A stretch of 64,000 nt of DNA. Source: Bacteroidaceae bacterium (lineage in GTDB: Bacteria; Bacteroidota; Bacteroidia; Bacteroidales; Bacteroidaceae). The notes beneath the pieces were generated by a model. The model had not been told where the DNA came from and ran no database searches. It saw nothing but the letters and a program-made list of their open reading frames with translations. The DNA lies in contig JAGCPD010000001.1 in the NCBI GenBank assembly GCA_017645305.1, positions 38,846 to 102,845 of the forward strand, given 5' to 3'. Positions 1 to 6,640 of this stretch are shown in pieces. The translations under genes were made by a program, and so were the position numbers. Position 1 is the first letter of the stretch, and each line of letters begins with the position of its first letter.

Positions 1-762
1 ACGGCCCTCAATCTTCTTCTTCAGGCAGTCCTTAGGATATTTAATGTGCTCTGCCAGCCATTTCATGCACGCTTTTTCGCCGCCGGGAAACAGGGCATTC
101 TCCTCATAATCAACAAAGATGCGGTCATTACCGTCATTCTGCTTTTCTGCATTACCTGTAATGTATTTTACCTTCGAGGCATCGCGAGGACGTGCATCGG
201 GCTTTTCATTGGGATATCCCACAGCGATAATGTATAGCAGACGATAGTCGGCGGGGATATCCAGACGGTCAAGGAAGAACTTGGCCTTTTCGTTCGTCAG
301 CAGGAAGCGTACAGGCCCTTGCAGACAACATGTGCCCAGGCCCAGTGACTGTGCCGTCAGCATCATATTCTCGCCCAGCAATCCTGCATCCAGTTCACCA
401 CCGCCGTTGGCAGGCGTACAGACACAGATAAGGTTGGGCGCATTGCGGAACATATTCTTGAAGTCCTTGTCGCGGGCAACCTGCTCGGCATTCTCCCGTT
501 TATAGACCTCAGTTACATCAGCTATCAGCTTCTGGTCTTCCACCACGCGAATAATCCAAGGCTGGCGGTTCATAGCGCTTGGCGCATTAATGCCGCAGCG
601 TACGATGGCCTCCAGTTTCTTATGCTCCACAGGCTTGTCCAGATACTTGCGTACAGAGCGGCGCGCCATGATAGTGTTAATCACTTCGTTTTCATACACA
701 CTTTGTGCCGAAAGGGTCAGCACGCCCATCATTGCCATAAGGCAGAGAATCGTTTTACGCAT
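1..762 (-). CDS. Secreted nitroreductase-family protein with C-terminal TonB-C-like domain (3' end off the window)
   Basis: The minus-strand frame is open from ATG at 762 to the window edge, giving 254 residues without a stop. Residues 1-19 form a signal peptide ending LSAQ. Residues about 25-200 read as an FMN-dependent nitroreductase: MARRSVRKY near 32, NAPSAMNRQPW, GLGTCCLQG, then a YIIAVGYPNEKP segment. From about residue 213 the chain changes to a TonB C-terminal-like stretch: VDYEENALFPGG, MKWLAEHIKYP, KKKIEGR. That pattern is the start of the TonB_C fold of Bacteroidetes proteins. The nitroreductase domain is expected to reduce nitro compounds or quinones with NAD(P)H. Export and fusion to a TonB-like tail are unusual and are treated as a finding. 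The domain assignments are from motifs only; the missing 3' end hides how complete the tail is. Confidence 0.8.
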   Translation of the reverse strand, partial: MRKTILCLMAMMGVLTLSAQSVYENEVINTIMARRSVRKYLDKPVEHKKLEAIVRCGINAPSAMNRQPWIIRVVEDQKLIADVTEVYKRENAEQVARDKDFKNMFRNAPNLICVCTPANGGGELDAGLLGENMMLTAQSLGLGTCCLQGPVRFLLTNEKAKFFLDRLDIPADYRLLYIIAVGYPNEKPDARPRDASKVKYITGNAEKQNDGNDRIFVDYEENALFPGGEKACMKWLAEHIKYPKDCLKKKIEGR

Positions 763-786
763 AATCTCTTTTTTAGGATATGATTG

Positions 787-1488
787 TTATCTGTTATGTT
801 TCAGTTCCATGATTTTTGTAGGACAGGCCAAAGTACACTTGCCGCACTTCAAACAGTCGGGATGCAGGTATCCTATCTCCTCGCCCCTGCAGTCATAGGG
901 AGTAAGCTGCATGGGACAGACGCGGGCACAGCTCTTGCACTTCATCTGGCACTGGCTGCTAACATGGATATTTGTGAATGGCTTGGGAAGCGGAGCCTTC
1001 TTGGGCGCTACCCAGCGCGAGATTGTTCCCATGGGACAGAATGAACACCATGTGCGCGGAGCATAGATAAAGTTCAGCGTAACGCCTACAATGGTTGTTA
1101 CCACGATGATGAGCCAGAACACACGGCCAATGTCGCTCCACAGTGCCAAACCGCCTTCGCTCCAACGGGCCTGACTTAGCTGTATGCCGAACATGGTAAA
1201 GATGAACAGTACCATGAACAGGCGGAAACCGAATGTGCGTACAAACTTGGGAATAGGACGGTGTGGCGAATACTTGGACAGCAAACGGTCGTACATATTG
1301 CCGCGAGGGCAGACGTGTCCGCACCACCAGCGCCCCTTCCAGACAGAAGTGAGCACGGGACCAATCATGCAGATTATTGCAATTACTCCTATCACAGGGA
1401 AGAACCAGCCTAGGATGATGTATGCGAAGATAATCCAGTAGAGCGGCTGTCCGGGACTATTGAAATGACGGTGAAATCTTTTTGCCAT
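787..1488 (-). CDS. Membrane 4Fe-4S protein of the NapH/CcoG type
   Basis: 233 residues. Hydrophobic segments lie near residues 16-50, 88-102 and 122-143. Two Fer4_5-type motifs occur, CGHVCPRG (Cys56, Cys60) and CSFCPMG (Cys148, Cys151). Two further clusters sit at the C-terminus, with cysteines at 180/184/187/191 and 212/215/218/222; the last is a classical CxxCxxCxxxCP ferredoxin motif. Proteins of this build pass electrons across the inner membrane between quinol and periplasmic or cytoplasmic partners (NapH, NosR C-terminal half, CcoG). The gene stops 24 bp before the nitroreductase start on the same strand, so the two are probably cotranscribed and may be redox partners. That link is inference. 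The exact partner and substrate cannot be read from the sequence. Confidence 0.8.
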   Translation of the reverse strand: MAKRFHRHFNSPGQPLYWIIFAYIILGWFFPVIGVIAIICMIGPVLTSVWKGRWWCGHVCPRGNMYDRLLSKYSPHRPIPKFVRTFGFRLFMVLFIFTMFGIQLSQARWSEGGLALWSDIGRVFWLIIVVTTIVGVTLNFIYAPRTWCSFCPMGTISRWVAPKKAPLPKPFTNIHVSSQCQMKCKSCARVCPMQLTPYDCRGEEIGYLHPDCLKCGKCTLACPTKIMELKHNR

Positions 1489-1503
1489 ATCCTTATATAT
1501 ACT

Positions 1504-3099
1504 TTACTTTATCAGATTGCCCAGGATGCTGCGTGTAAGTTCGCGGGTGGCGGTACGGGTGGCAGTGCTTACGGCATTCTTTGTCACCTTTTTGCCGATG
1601 GAGTCCTTTGACCGGCTCTTGCTTCCCGTAACGGTATTGGCCACATGCGTTCCTATGGCGGCTGTTATGCTGGTAATGACGGCGGCAAGGATTTTCCCAA
1701 GGAAGGATTTCTTCCAGCTACTCTTCTTTTCTGCGGTCTTCTTCTCCTCTTTCTGGGAAGTCTCCTCTTTCCCGGTTTCCTTTTCCTTTGGAGAGGGCTC
1801 GGGGGTGGGGCTTTCACTTTCTGCCAGTAAGACTTCGAAGGCACTCTCGCGGTCAATCATCGTGTCATAGCGGCCGTAGATGCGTGACGACTTGATAATC
1901 TGGTCGCGCTGAGCGTCTGTAATGGCACCGATTTGGCTGAGGGGGAAGAGAATCTTGGCACGCTCCACCACGCTGGGCGTTCCCTTCCCGTCAAGGAAGG
2001 ATACAAGCGCCTCGCCTGTTCCCAGTTCCATGATGGCATCTTCTGTCTTGAAGTCGGGATTGGCGCGGAACGTCTCTGCTGCAGCCTTCACGTTCTTTTG
2101 CTCCTTGGGAGTGAAGGCACGCAGGGCATGCTGTATGCGATTGCCCAACTGGGCCAGTACGGAGTCGGGAATGTCTGTGGGGTTCTGTGTCACGAAATAG
2201 ACACCCACGCCCTTGCTGCGAATCAGGCGGACCACCTGCTCAATCTTATCCACCAGGCTCCTTGGCGTGTCGGTAAACAGGGTATGCGCTTCGTCGAAGA
2301 AGAATACCAGACGGGGCAACTCCTGGTCGCCTACCTCGGGCAGGCGGACATAGAGGTCGGACAGTAGCCACAGCAGGAAGGTGGAATAGAGCTTGGGACT
2401 GAGCATCAGCTTGTCGGCAGCCAGTACATTCATGATTCCCTTGCCGTCGGCACGGCACTGCAGGAGGTCCATAATGTCGAATGCCGGTTCACCGAAGAAC
2501 TTGTCGGCACCCTGATTTTCCAAGGCGAGTAGGGCACGCTGGATGGCTCCCACGCTGGCACTGGACACGTTGCCGTACCTCTTGGTCAGGTCGGCTGCAT
2601 TGTCAGCGATATAGGTGAGCATAGCCCGCAGGTCCTTCAGGTCCAGCAGGAGCAAGCCGCGCTCGTCTGCCACCTTGAACAGGATGGTCATAACGCCGGC
2701 CTGCACCTCGTTCAGGTCCATCAGACGCGACATCAGTTCGGGGCCCATGTTCGAGATGGTGGTGCGCATGGGGTGTCCCTGCTCGCCAAACACATCGTAG
2801 AAACACACGGGACTGCCGTGGAACTGAGGGTCCTGGATGCCGAACTCGGTGCAGCGCTTCTCTATGAAGCCTGACATCTGTCCCGTCTGGCTGATACCCG
2901 ACAGGTCTCCCTTCATATCTGCCATAAAGCAGGGTACGCCAGCCTCAGAGAATGTCTCTGCCAGCACCTGCAGTGTCACCGTCTTACCCGTACCCGTGGC
3001 ACCGGCTATCAGTCCGTGTCGGTTAGCCATTTTTCCGCATAGGCATATCGGTCCGTTCTGACCGTGTGCCACATATAAACGACTGTCTTCTGTTATCAT
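1504..3099 (-). CDS. HerA-like ATPase, DUF853/YjgR family
   Basis: 531 residues. The Walker A motif GATGTGKT is at residues 33-40 and a Walker B motif [11 protein letters not shown] lies near 265-275, followed by an [11 protein letters not shown] segment typical of the HerA/FtsK-like DUF853 family. The family is an NTPase thought to act on DNA, with unknown cellular role. Beyond about residue 425 the sequence becomes a low-complexity K/E/P linker, then a tail rich in Gly, Thr and Arg containing a short hydrophobic stretch ([17 protein letters not shown]). The linker includes a G-rich dispersed repeat (plus-strand 1779-1815). The gene ends 15 bp before the NapH-like gene starts, suggesting a three-gene minus-strand operon with it and the nitroreductase. 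The start at 3099 immediately precedes the Walker A domain by the expected short distance. Confidence 0.85.
   Translation of the reverse strand: MITEDSRLYVAHGQNGPICLCGKMANRHGLIAGATGTGKTVTLQVLAETFSEAGVPCFMADMKGDLSGISQTGQMSGFIEKRCTEFGIQDPQFHGSPVCFYDVFGEQGHPMRTTISNMGPELMSRLMDLNEVQAGVMTILFKVADERGLLLLDLKDLRAMLTYIADNAADLTKRYGNVSSASVGAIQRALLALENQGADKFFGEPAFDIMDLLQCRADGKGIMNVLAADKLMLSPKLYSTFLLWLLSDLYVRLPEVGDQELPRLVFFFDEAHTLFTDTPRSLVDKIEQVVRLIRSKGVGVYFVTQNPTDIPDSVLAQLGNRIQHALRAFTPKEQKNVKAAAETFRANPDFKTEDAIMELGTGEALVSFLDGKGTPSVVERAKILFPLSQIGAITDAQRDQIIKSSRIYGRYDTMIDRESAFEVLLAESESPTPEPSPKEKETGKEETSQKEEKKTAEKKSSWKKSFLGKILAAVITSITAAIGTHVANTVTGSKSRSKDSIGKKVTKNAVSTATRTATRELTRSILGNLIK
1779..1815. repeat. G-rich dispersed repeat inside the HerA-like gene
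   Basis: The plus strand reads TTTTCCTTTGGAGAGGGC, then TCGGGGGTGGGGCTTTC. It matches copies at 5730-5765, 12441-12473, 47515-47545 and 51803-51836, with approximate consensus CTCCCTCC-TTGGGAGGGG, then CTAGGGGGAGGCTTT. Here it codes in frame for [12 protein letters not shown] in a linker. Confidence 0.6.
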
Positions 3100-3139
3100 A
3101 ATCGGTAAATTTAAATTGTTTCTGTTTTATGCGGCAAAG

Positions 3140-3232
3140 ATACAACAAAAAATGAAAAAATGAAAGAATGAAAGAATGAAAAAATATCGATAACCGTTTT
3201 AGACTTTAGGCGTTAGGCGTTAGAGTTTAGTG
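3140..3232. repeat. Mosaic of short intergenic repeats
   Basis: Upstream of the HerA-like gene lies a run of A-rich GAAAGAAT-type units, then ATAACCGTTTTAGACTTTAG and GCGTTAGGCGTTAG. The reverse complement of the same blocks, in the same order, occurs at 9043-9145. No coding potential is seen. Confidence 0.7.
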
Positions 3233-3280
3233 GTTTGCGAAACTACTTACATTTTTCAACTTTTCAACGAGCTGTCCGCT

Positions 3281-3472
3281 TTTGCTTTCGGCACTCGTTC
3301 GGGCTGTCGTTTCCTTACCGTCGATGCCTACGCCGACGTTGTGGATTTTTATGAAAGCCGTTGTGGATTCAAATTCTTTACAGAAACCGATGTAAACGAC
3401 GACACCCGCCTCATGTATTTCGACCTGAAGCCTTTCAAGGACGCTCAGGAAGCAGCAAAACAGCAAGCGTAA
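3281..3472 (+). pseudogene. 3' remnant of a GNAT N-acetyltransferase gene
   Basis: The readable product contains SGCRFLTVDAYADVVDFY, GFKFFTETD and DDTRLMYFDL, the acceptor end of GNAT acetyltransferases of the kind found with Bacteroidetes toxin-like loci. A full domain needs about 160 residues; only about 64 remain. Upstream of 3281 the sequence changes abruptly to intergenic repeat material (TTTTTCAACTTTTCAACGAG), so the N-terminal acetyl-CoA binding part is missing. An in-frame ATG at 3230 exists but precedes non-homologous sequence. It is best read as a 5'-truncated remnant; expression as a mini-protein is not excluded. Confidence 0.65.
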
Positions 3473-3701
3473 TCACTTCCTTTCATGCGGAGCGGAGATT
3501 ATTCCGGCAGGGCATAACATTTCGACTTCTCAAACGTAAATATAATATAAGGTATAGAGAAATTACATTGAAATCATGGGGCATTGGCTGCGAAATACAG
3601 GTCAATGTCCCATTTTTTTGAAAAAAAGTTGCCGACGGTTAAATCTTTTTTGCAGTTTTCGGGTCTTTATAGTAGATGCATCTGAACAAACAAACAAAAC
3701 G
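3473..3701. other. Intergenic region before the ECF sigma gene
   Basis: 229 bases with no coding signal. A TTTTTTTGAAAAAAA stretch occurs around 3612-3627. No TAnnTTTG element with a good upstream partner was found, which would fit transcription by an alternative sigma factor, possibly the downstream ECF factor itself. That is inference. Confidence 0.4.
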
Positions 3702-4208
3702 ATGAAGGAAACAAGTGACATTACAAGGGAAAAACTCGCCGATGTGTTCAAGACCGAGCGGCCGCGACTGCTCAGGTACGCCTGCTACAGGCTTGCGGAC
3801 GGCGACGATGCGGAGGACGTGCTGCAAGAGACGTTCCTGAAGCTGCACACGCGGCTCTCCGACAGCGAGGACGGGCAGATAGACAACCTGCCGAGCTACC
3901 TCTTCCGCACACTGGCGAACATTTGCACCAAGTGGCAGACAAGCGCCAGCCGCTTCAAGACCGTTCCCCTGGACACAAGAGTTGATGTGGCCGACACCAC
4001 TCCCGACAAACGAAACGAGGACGATTACAAACGCATCGCCCGACTGCTGACGGAGATTCCCGACGAACAGGCCGAGGTCATCCGCCTAAGAATCTACGGC
4101 GACAACAGCTTTGCCCAAGTCGCCGAAATCCTCTCCCTGCCGCTCCCGACGGTCAAATCCCGCTTCCTATACGGACTGGAGAAGCTCCGTCGGGGCATGA
4201 AAAATTAA
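3702..4208 (+). CDS. ECF-type RNA polymerase sigma factor
   Basis: 168 residues from ATG 3702. The frame is open further upstream to 3576, but that extension is not sigma-like. Region 2 covers about residues 20-80 (RPRLLRYACYRL, DAEDVLQETFLKLH, LFRTLANICTKW). Region 4 covers about 115-165 (IPDEQAEVIRLRIYG, SFAQVAEILSLPLPTVKSR), ending in a helix-turn-helix. Size and layout are standard for group 4 sigma factors. The anti-sigma gene follows after 29 bp. The pair presumably answers an envelope signal. Base composition is more GC-rich than the flanking intergenic DNA. Confidence 0.92.
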   Translation: MKETSDITREKLADVFKTERPRLLRYACYRLADGDDAEDVLQETFLKLHTRLSDSEDGQIDNLPSYLFRTLANICTKWQTSASRFKTVPLDTRVDVADTTPDKRNEDDYKRIARLLTEIPDEQAEVIRLRIYGDNSFAQVAEILSLPLPTVKSRFLYGLEKLRRGMKN

Positions 4209-4237
4209 AAAGTTGAAAAGTTAAAACATTAAAGATT

Positions 4238-5221
4238 ATGAAGTGCAATGAATTCAAGGAAAAGGTTGCCGACCTTTTCGACAAGACTATCGACATGCAG
4301 ACTCAGGCCGAGTTGGACGAGCACATGAAGAGCTGCCCCGAATGCAAGGCATATTATGAAGAGCTGCGGGAAACTTTCAACATGCTCCAGCCCAGAGGCG
4401 GAGTTAAGAGTGAAGAGACAAAAGCGAAGAACAATAGTGACTTCATCGCCCCTCGTTCCTCACTCTGGAAGACTGCCGCCATCTTCATCGCAGCTGCTTT
4501 CCTATGCGGGCTGTCCTTTGCCGCTTATCATGCCATTTCGCTAAAACAGAATACAGATACAGTAACGGAGCAAGAGCCGAGGATGCTCGGAGCCTTCTTT
4601 GTACCTAAAGACTGTAAGAACCCAGTCGTGAGGGAACGCGGCGATGCTATTACCGCAAAATGGACAAAAGGAACCTGGGTGCAGCATGACCACAATTCGT
4701 TCGTAGAGGAACATAAGGATGGTGGTGGCTATATGTTCCACTTGAACTTCTACGGCAAGCATCGTAGTATCGTAAGGCTGGATGGAAAGGAACTCGACAT
4801 CCACAACCTGCCCGACCTGCCTGCCTCGGCTTTGAAGAAAGTGGAAATACATCGCGATGATAATAATATGGTAGTCAACCTCATCACTACACCTGTACGG
4901 GTTCCTGCCGACGTAAAGGGAAACGTCAACCCCGAACTGACCATCCTGCTGACGGGCACTGTGCCCAAAGGCGCTTATCAGCCTGTCACCATCTGGAAGA
5001 GCAAGGGCATCAAGGAGAGCTATGACTGGCACGACTACATCTACACCTCGTGGACAGGCCAATGGGAGAATGTCCGCATCCATCTGAAGGAAGCAGTCAA
5101 CCGCAAAGACCATCATGTCCGCATCAATGTCTGCAAGGGCACTCCGCAGAAGCACATCGACCGCATCAAGAGCATCATGCAGGAATGCGGCGTGACGAAC
5201 TACGAAATCGTGAAGCAATAA
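4238..5221 (+). CDS. Zinc-finger anti-sigma factor with large periplasmic domain
   Basis: 327 residues. The N-terminus is a zf-HC2/ZAS domain with the HxxxCxxC motif (His29, Cys33, Cys36) that usually binds zinc and clamps an ECF sigma factor. One membrane segment lies at about 76-98. The remaining 220 residues face the periplasm. They contain no domain I recognise, are rich in charged residues and histidines (for example WVQHDHNSFVEEHKDGGG), and finish with a conserved-looking RINVCKGTPQKHIDRIKSIM segment. Being cotranscribed after the sigma gene supports the role. The periplasmic part is presumably the sensor or the binding site for one. The stop is followed by an intrinsic terminator at 5291. 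Confidence 0.85.
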   Translation: MKCNEFKEKVADLFDKTIDMQTQAELDEHMKSCPECKAYYEELRETFNMLQPRGGVKSEETKAKNNSDFIAPRSSLWKTAAIFIAAAFLCGLSFAAYHAISLKQNTDTVTEQEPRMLGAFFVPKDCKNPVVRERGDAITAKWTKGTWVQHDHNSFVEEHKDGGGYMFHLNFYGKHRSIVRLDGKELDIHNLPDLPASALKKVEIHRDDNNMVVNLITTPVRVPADVKGNVNPELTILLTGTVPKGAYQPVTIWKSKGIKESYDWHDYIYTSWTGQWENVRIHLKEAVNRKDHHVRINVCKGTPQKHIDRIKSIMQECGVTNYEIVKQ

Positions 5222-5290
5222 AATGGTTTTTTGAAGTTAATAAAATGGTGCGCCAACAGGCTCCTGCGTTGTGAGATGCGGGAGCTTTCA

Positions 5291-5327
5291 AGCAGGAACT
5301 GTATTTACGCGGTTCCTGCTTTTTTTA
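5291..5327 (+). terminator. Intrinsic terminator of the sigma/anti-sigma operon
   Basis: A perfect 9-bp stem AGCAGGAAC (5291-5299) / GTTCCTGCT (5312-5320), with a 12-nt loop, is followed by a T7 run. Confidence 0.85.
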
Positions 5328-5622
5328 TGTACCTGTAAAAACCAACGATATGAAAGAAAAAAAGACTGACGGGAAAGGGACGACGCGGACGGTGGTTTCG
5401 CGAGGATATGGACGGGCCGATTGTAAGACGGCTGTATACCACGATGCCGACGGAAACCAGTAGTGCCAGAAATCTGGAAGTATACCTTTACGGAGCTGGA
5501 AGTATACTTTTACGAAAGTGGGGGATATTAACGCAGGATTCTGAACTAACGGAGCGAGAATTTTAAAACCATATAATGAGAGTTTATAACTTATTTGTTT
5601 AACATTTAAAACCTATTGTATT

Positions 5623-5745
5623 ATGGCAAAAGTCAAGTACACTCTTAAAGAGAACAAAAAGGTGGGAACGCACAGTTTCACAAGGAAAGAGCGCTGCAGC
5701 GCTCTTTTCGTTGTTAATGAAAGAATGAACCCCCCCCCCCTCTAA
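5623..5745 (+). pseudogene. Truncated 5' end of an HU-like DNA-binding protein gene
   Basis: From ATG 5623 the first 19 codons read MAKVKYTLKENKKVGTHSF, resembling the start of Bacteroidetes HU-like (HU-HIG type) proteins. After that the frame runs into a palindrome (5686-5707), then repeat DNA and a poly-C tract, and stops at 5743. The body of a roughly 100-150-residue protein is missing. The upstream region keeps an AT-rich leader. The family assignment rests on a short stretch and is tentative. Confidence 0.45.
5686..5707. repeat. Perfect 22-bp palindrome
   Basis: AAAGAGCGCTG followed directly by CAGCGCTCTTT, then T and C. It could form a zero-loop hairpin or cruciform, or act as a weak terminator, and it sits exactly at the break point of the HU-like remnant. 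Confidence 0.8.
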
Positions 5746-5850
5746 CTCCCCCCAAGGAGGGAGGAAGTAATTCGCTAACCGCTAACCCTTTTTTCAATTA
5801 ACAATTAACAATTAACAATGAACCGCTAACCACTAACCGCTAACCGAGAA
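5730..5850. repeat. Poly-C tract and dispersed intergenic repeats
   Basis: C11 at 5730-5740 opens a copy of the G-rich repeat (minus orientation, to about 5765). CGCTAACCGCTAACC, a triplicated AATTAAC unit (about 5797-5816) and a second cluster of GCTAACC units follow to 5845. Related units occur at 9018-9080, 10346-10378 and 53800-53817. Confidence 0.75.
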
Positions 5851-5854
5851 AGAC

Positions 5855-6640
5855 CTACGGCAGGGTTACCTTCGCCATTACGGGGAAGTGGGTGGAGGGC
5901 AGGCGGCGCTTGTGGCTGCCGTCGGACTCCTGGGTGTAATAGCCGTATTGCAGCTGCCCGTAGGCCTGGACGGTGGCGGTACGGGGGACGAAGACGAAGT
6001 CGAAGCGGCTGGTGCCGTGATTGGCGGCAAGGTCGAAGTTGTTAACCGTTCCGAATTCGGCACTGACGGTTGCTGCCTTGGTGTAGCTGTCGGGGTAACG
6101 GCCGTTCAGTCTGTTGTAGGCTGTGGTGGATTCGCTGACGCCAAGGTTGCCGACGATGAAGGTGGGCAGCTTGTCGGGGTTTATCTCGCCGATGGCCGTG
6201 AGGAGGCGCGTTGCGGATGAACTGGCGACGGTGGTGGTGGCAGAGAAGCTGATGTTGAAGACGTAGAAGGCTGTCTCGCCCTTGCGCAGCCTTGCCCATG
6301 AGCAGGCGCTGCCGTCGGGCATGTCAGTGACGGTGCCGCACGAGTCTAGCTGTAGTGTGTTCTTATAAAGGATGTTTCCGGCAAGGCCGTAGCCTGTCAG
6401 GCGTGTCTTAATGAAGGAAATCTGGGTGTTCGTCGCTCCCTGCAGGCCCAGGAGGTCGGGCTGCTCGAAGTTGAACATGTCGCAGATAATGGTCCGGCGG
6501 TTTGCCCACTTGTTGTTGCCGTCGCCGTATAGGCTCTCTGTATCGGTGGTGGTGACGTAGAAGCTGCCGATATACAGGTTCTGGGCGTATGCGCAGAATG
6601 CCGTCAGAGATATGATGATGAATGATAGTGTCTTTTTCAT
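5855..6640 (-). CDS. Secreted endonuclease/exonuclease/phosphatase-fold protein, catalytic residues lost
   Basis: 261 residues with signal peptide 1-19 (ending AYAQ). The fold is that of the EEP superfamily and the protein aligns by eye with the first 300 residues of its upstream neighbour. The catalytic landmarks are changed. The metal-binding Glu of LLGVQE is Gly68 (LLGLQG), GDYN is GNLG (164-167), the NTHMD histidine region is replaced by NISFS, and SDHSPV is STHFPV (249-254). RRIDHIF is retained only as SRFDFVF. It is therefore probably not a hydrolase. Its ATG overlaps the stop of the active paralogue by 4 bp (6637-6640), implying coupled translation. It may bind or modulate the paralogue's substrate, but that is a guess. 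Confidence 0.8.
   Translation of the reverse strand: MKKTLSFIIISLTAFCAYAQNLYIGSFYVTTTDTESLYGDGNNKWANRRTIICDMFNFEQPDLLGLQGATNTQISFIKTRLTGYGLAGNILYKNTLQLDSCGTVTDMPDGSACSWARLRKGETAFYVFNISFSATTTVASSSATRLLTAIGEINPDKLPTFIVGNLGVSESTTAYNRLNGRYPDSYTKAATVSAEFGTVNNFDLAANHGTSRFDFVFVPRTATVQAYGQLQYGYYTQESDGSHKRRLPSTHFPVMAKVTLP

Larger units (their letters stand above)
5328..5854. other. Gene-poor debris region
   Basis: About 530 bases between the sigma operon terminator and the minus-strand nuclease-like genes. It holds a 37-codon frame (ATG 5350, stop 5461-5463) with no recognised similarity, a truncated HU-like start at 5623, a perfect palindrome at 5686, a C11 run at 5730, and dense dispersed repeats to 5850. 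A duplicated CTGGAAGTATAC motif occurs near 5475 and 5499. It looks like scar tissue from past deletions. Confidence 0.6.

Noticed and set aside
4541..5218. Minus-strand frame of 225 codons opposite the anti-sigma gene
   Set aside because: The opposite strand has zinc-finger and membrane motifs and operon context; this frame has none.
5350..5463. 37-codon frame after the sigma operon terminator
   Set aside because: No similarity recognised, no promoter, within repeat debris; not listed as a gene.
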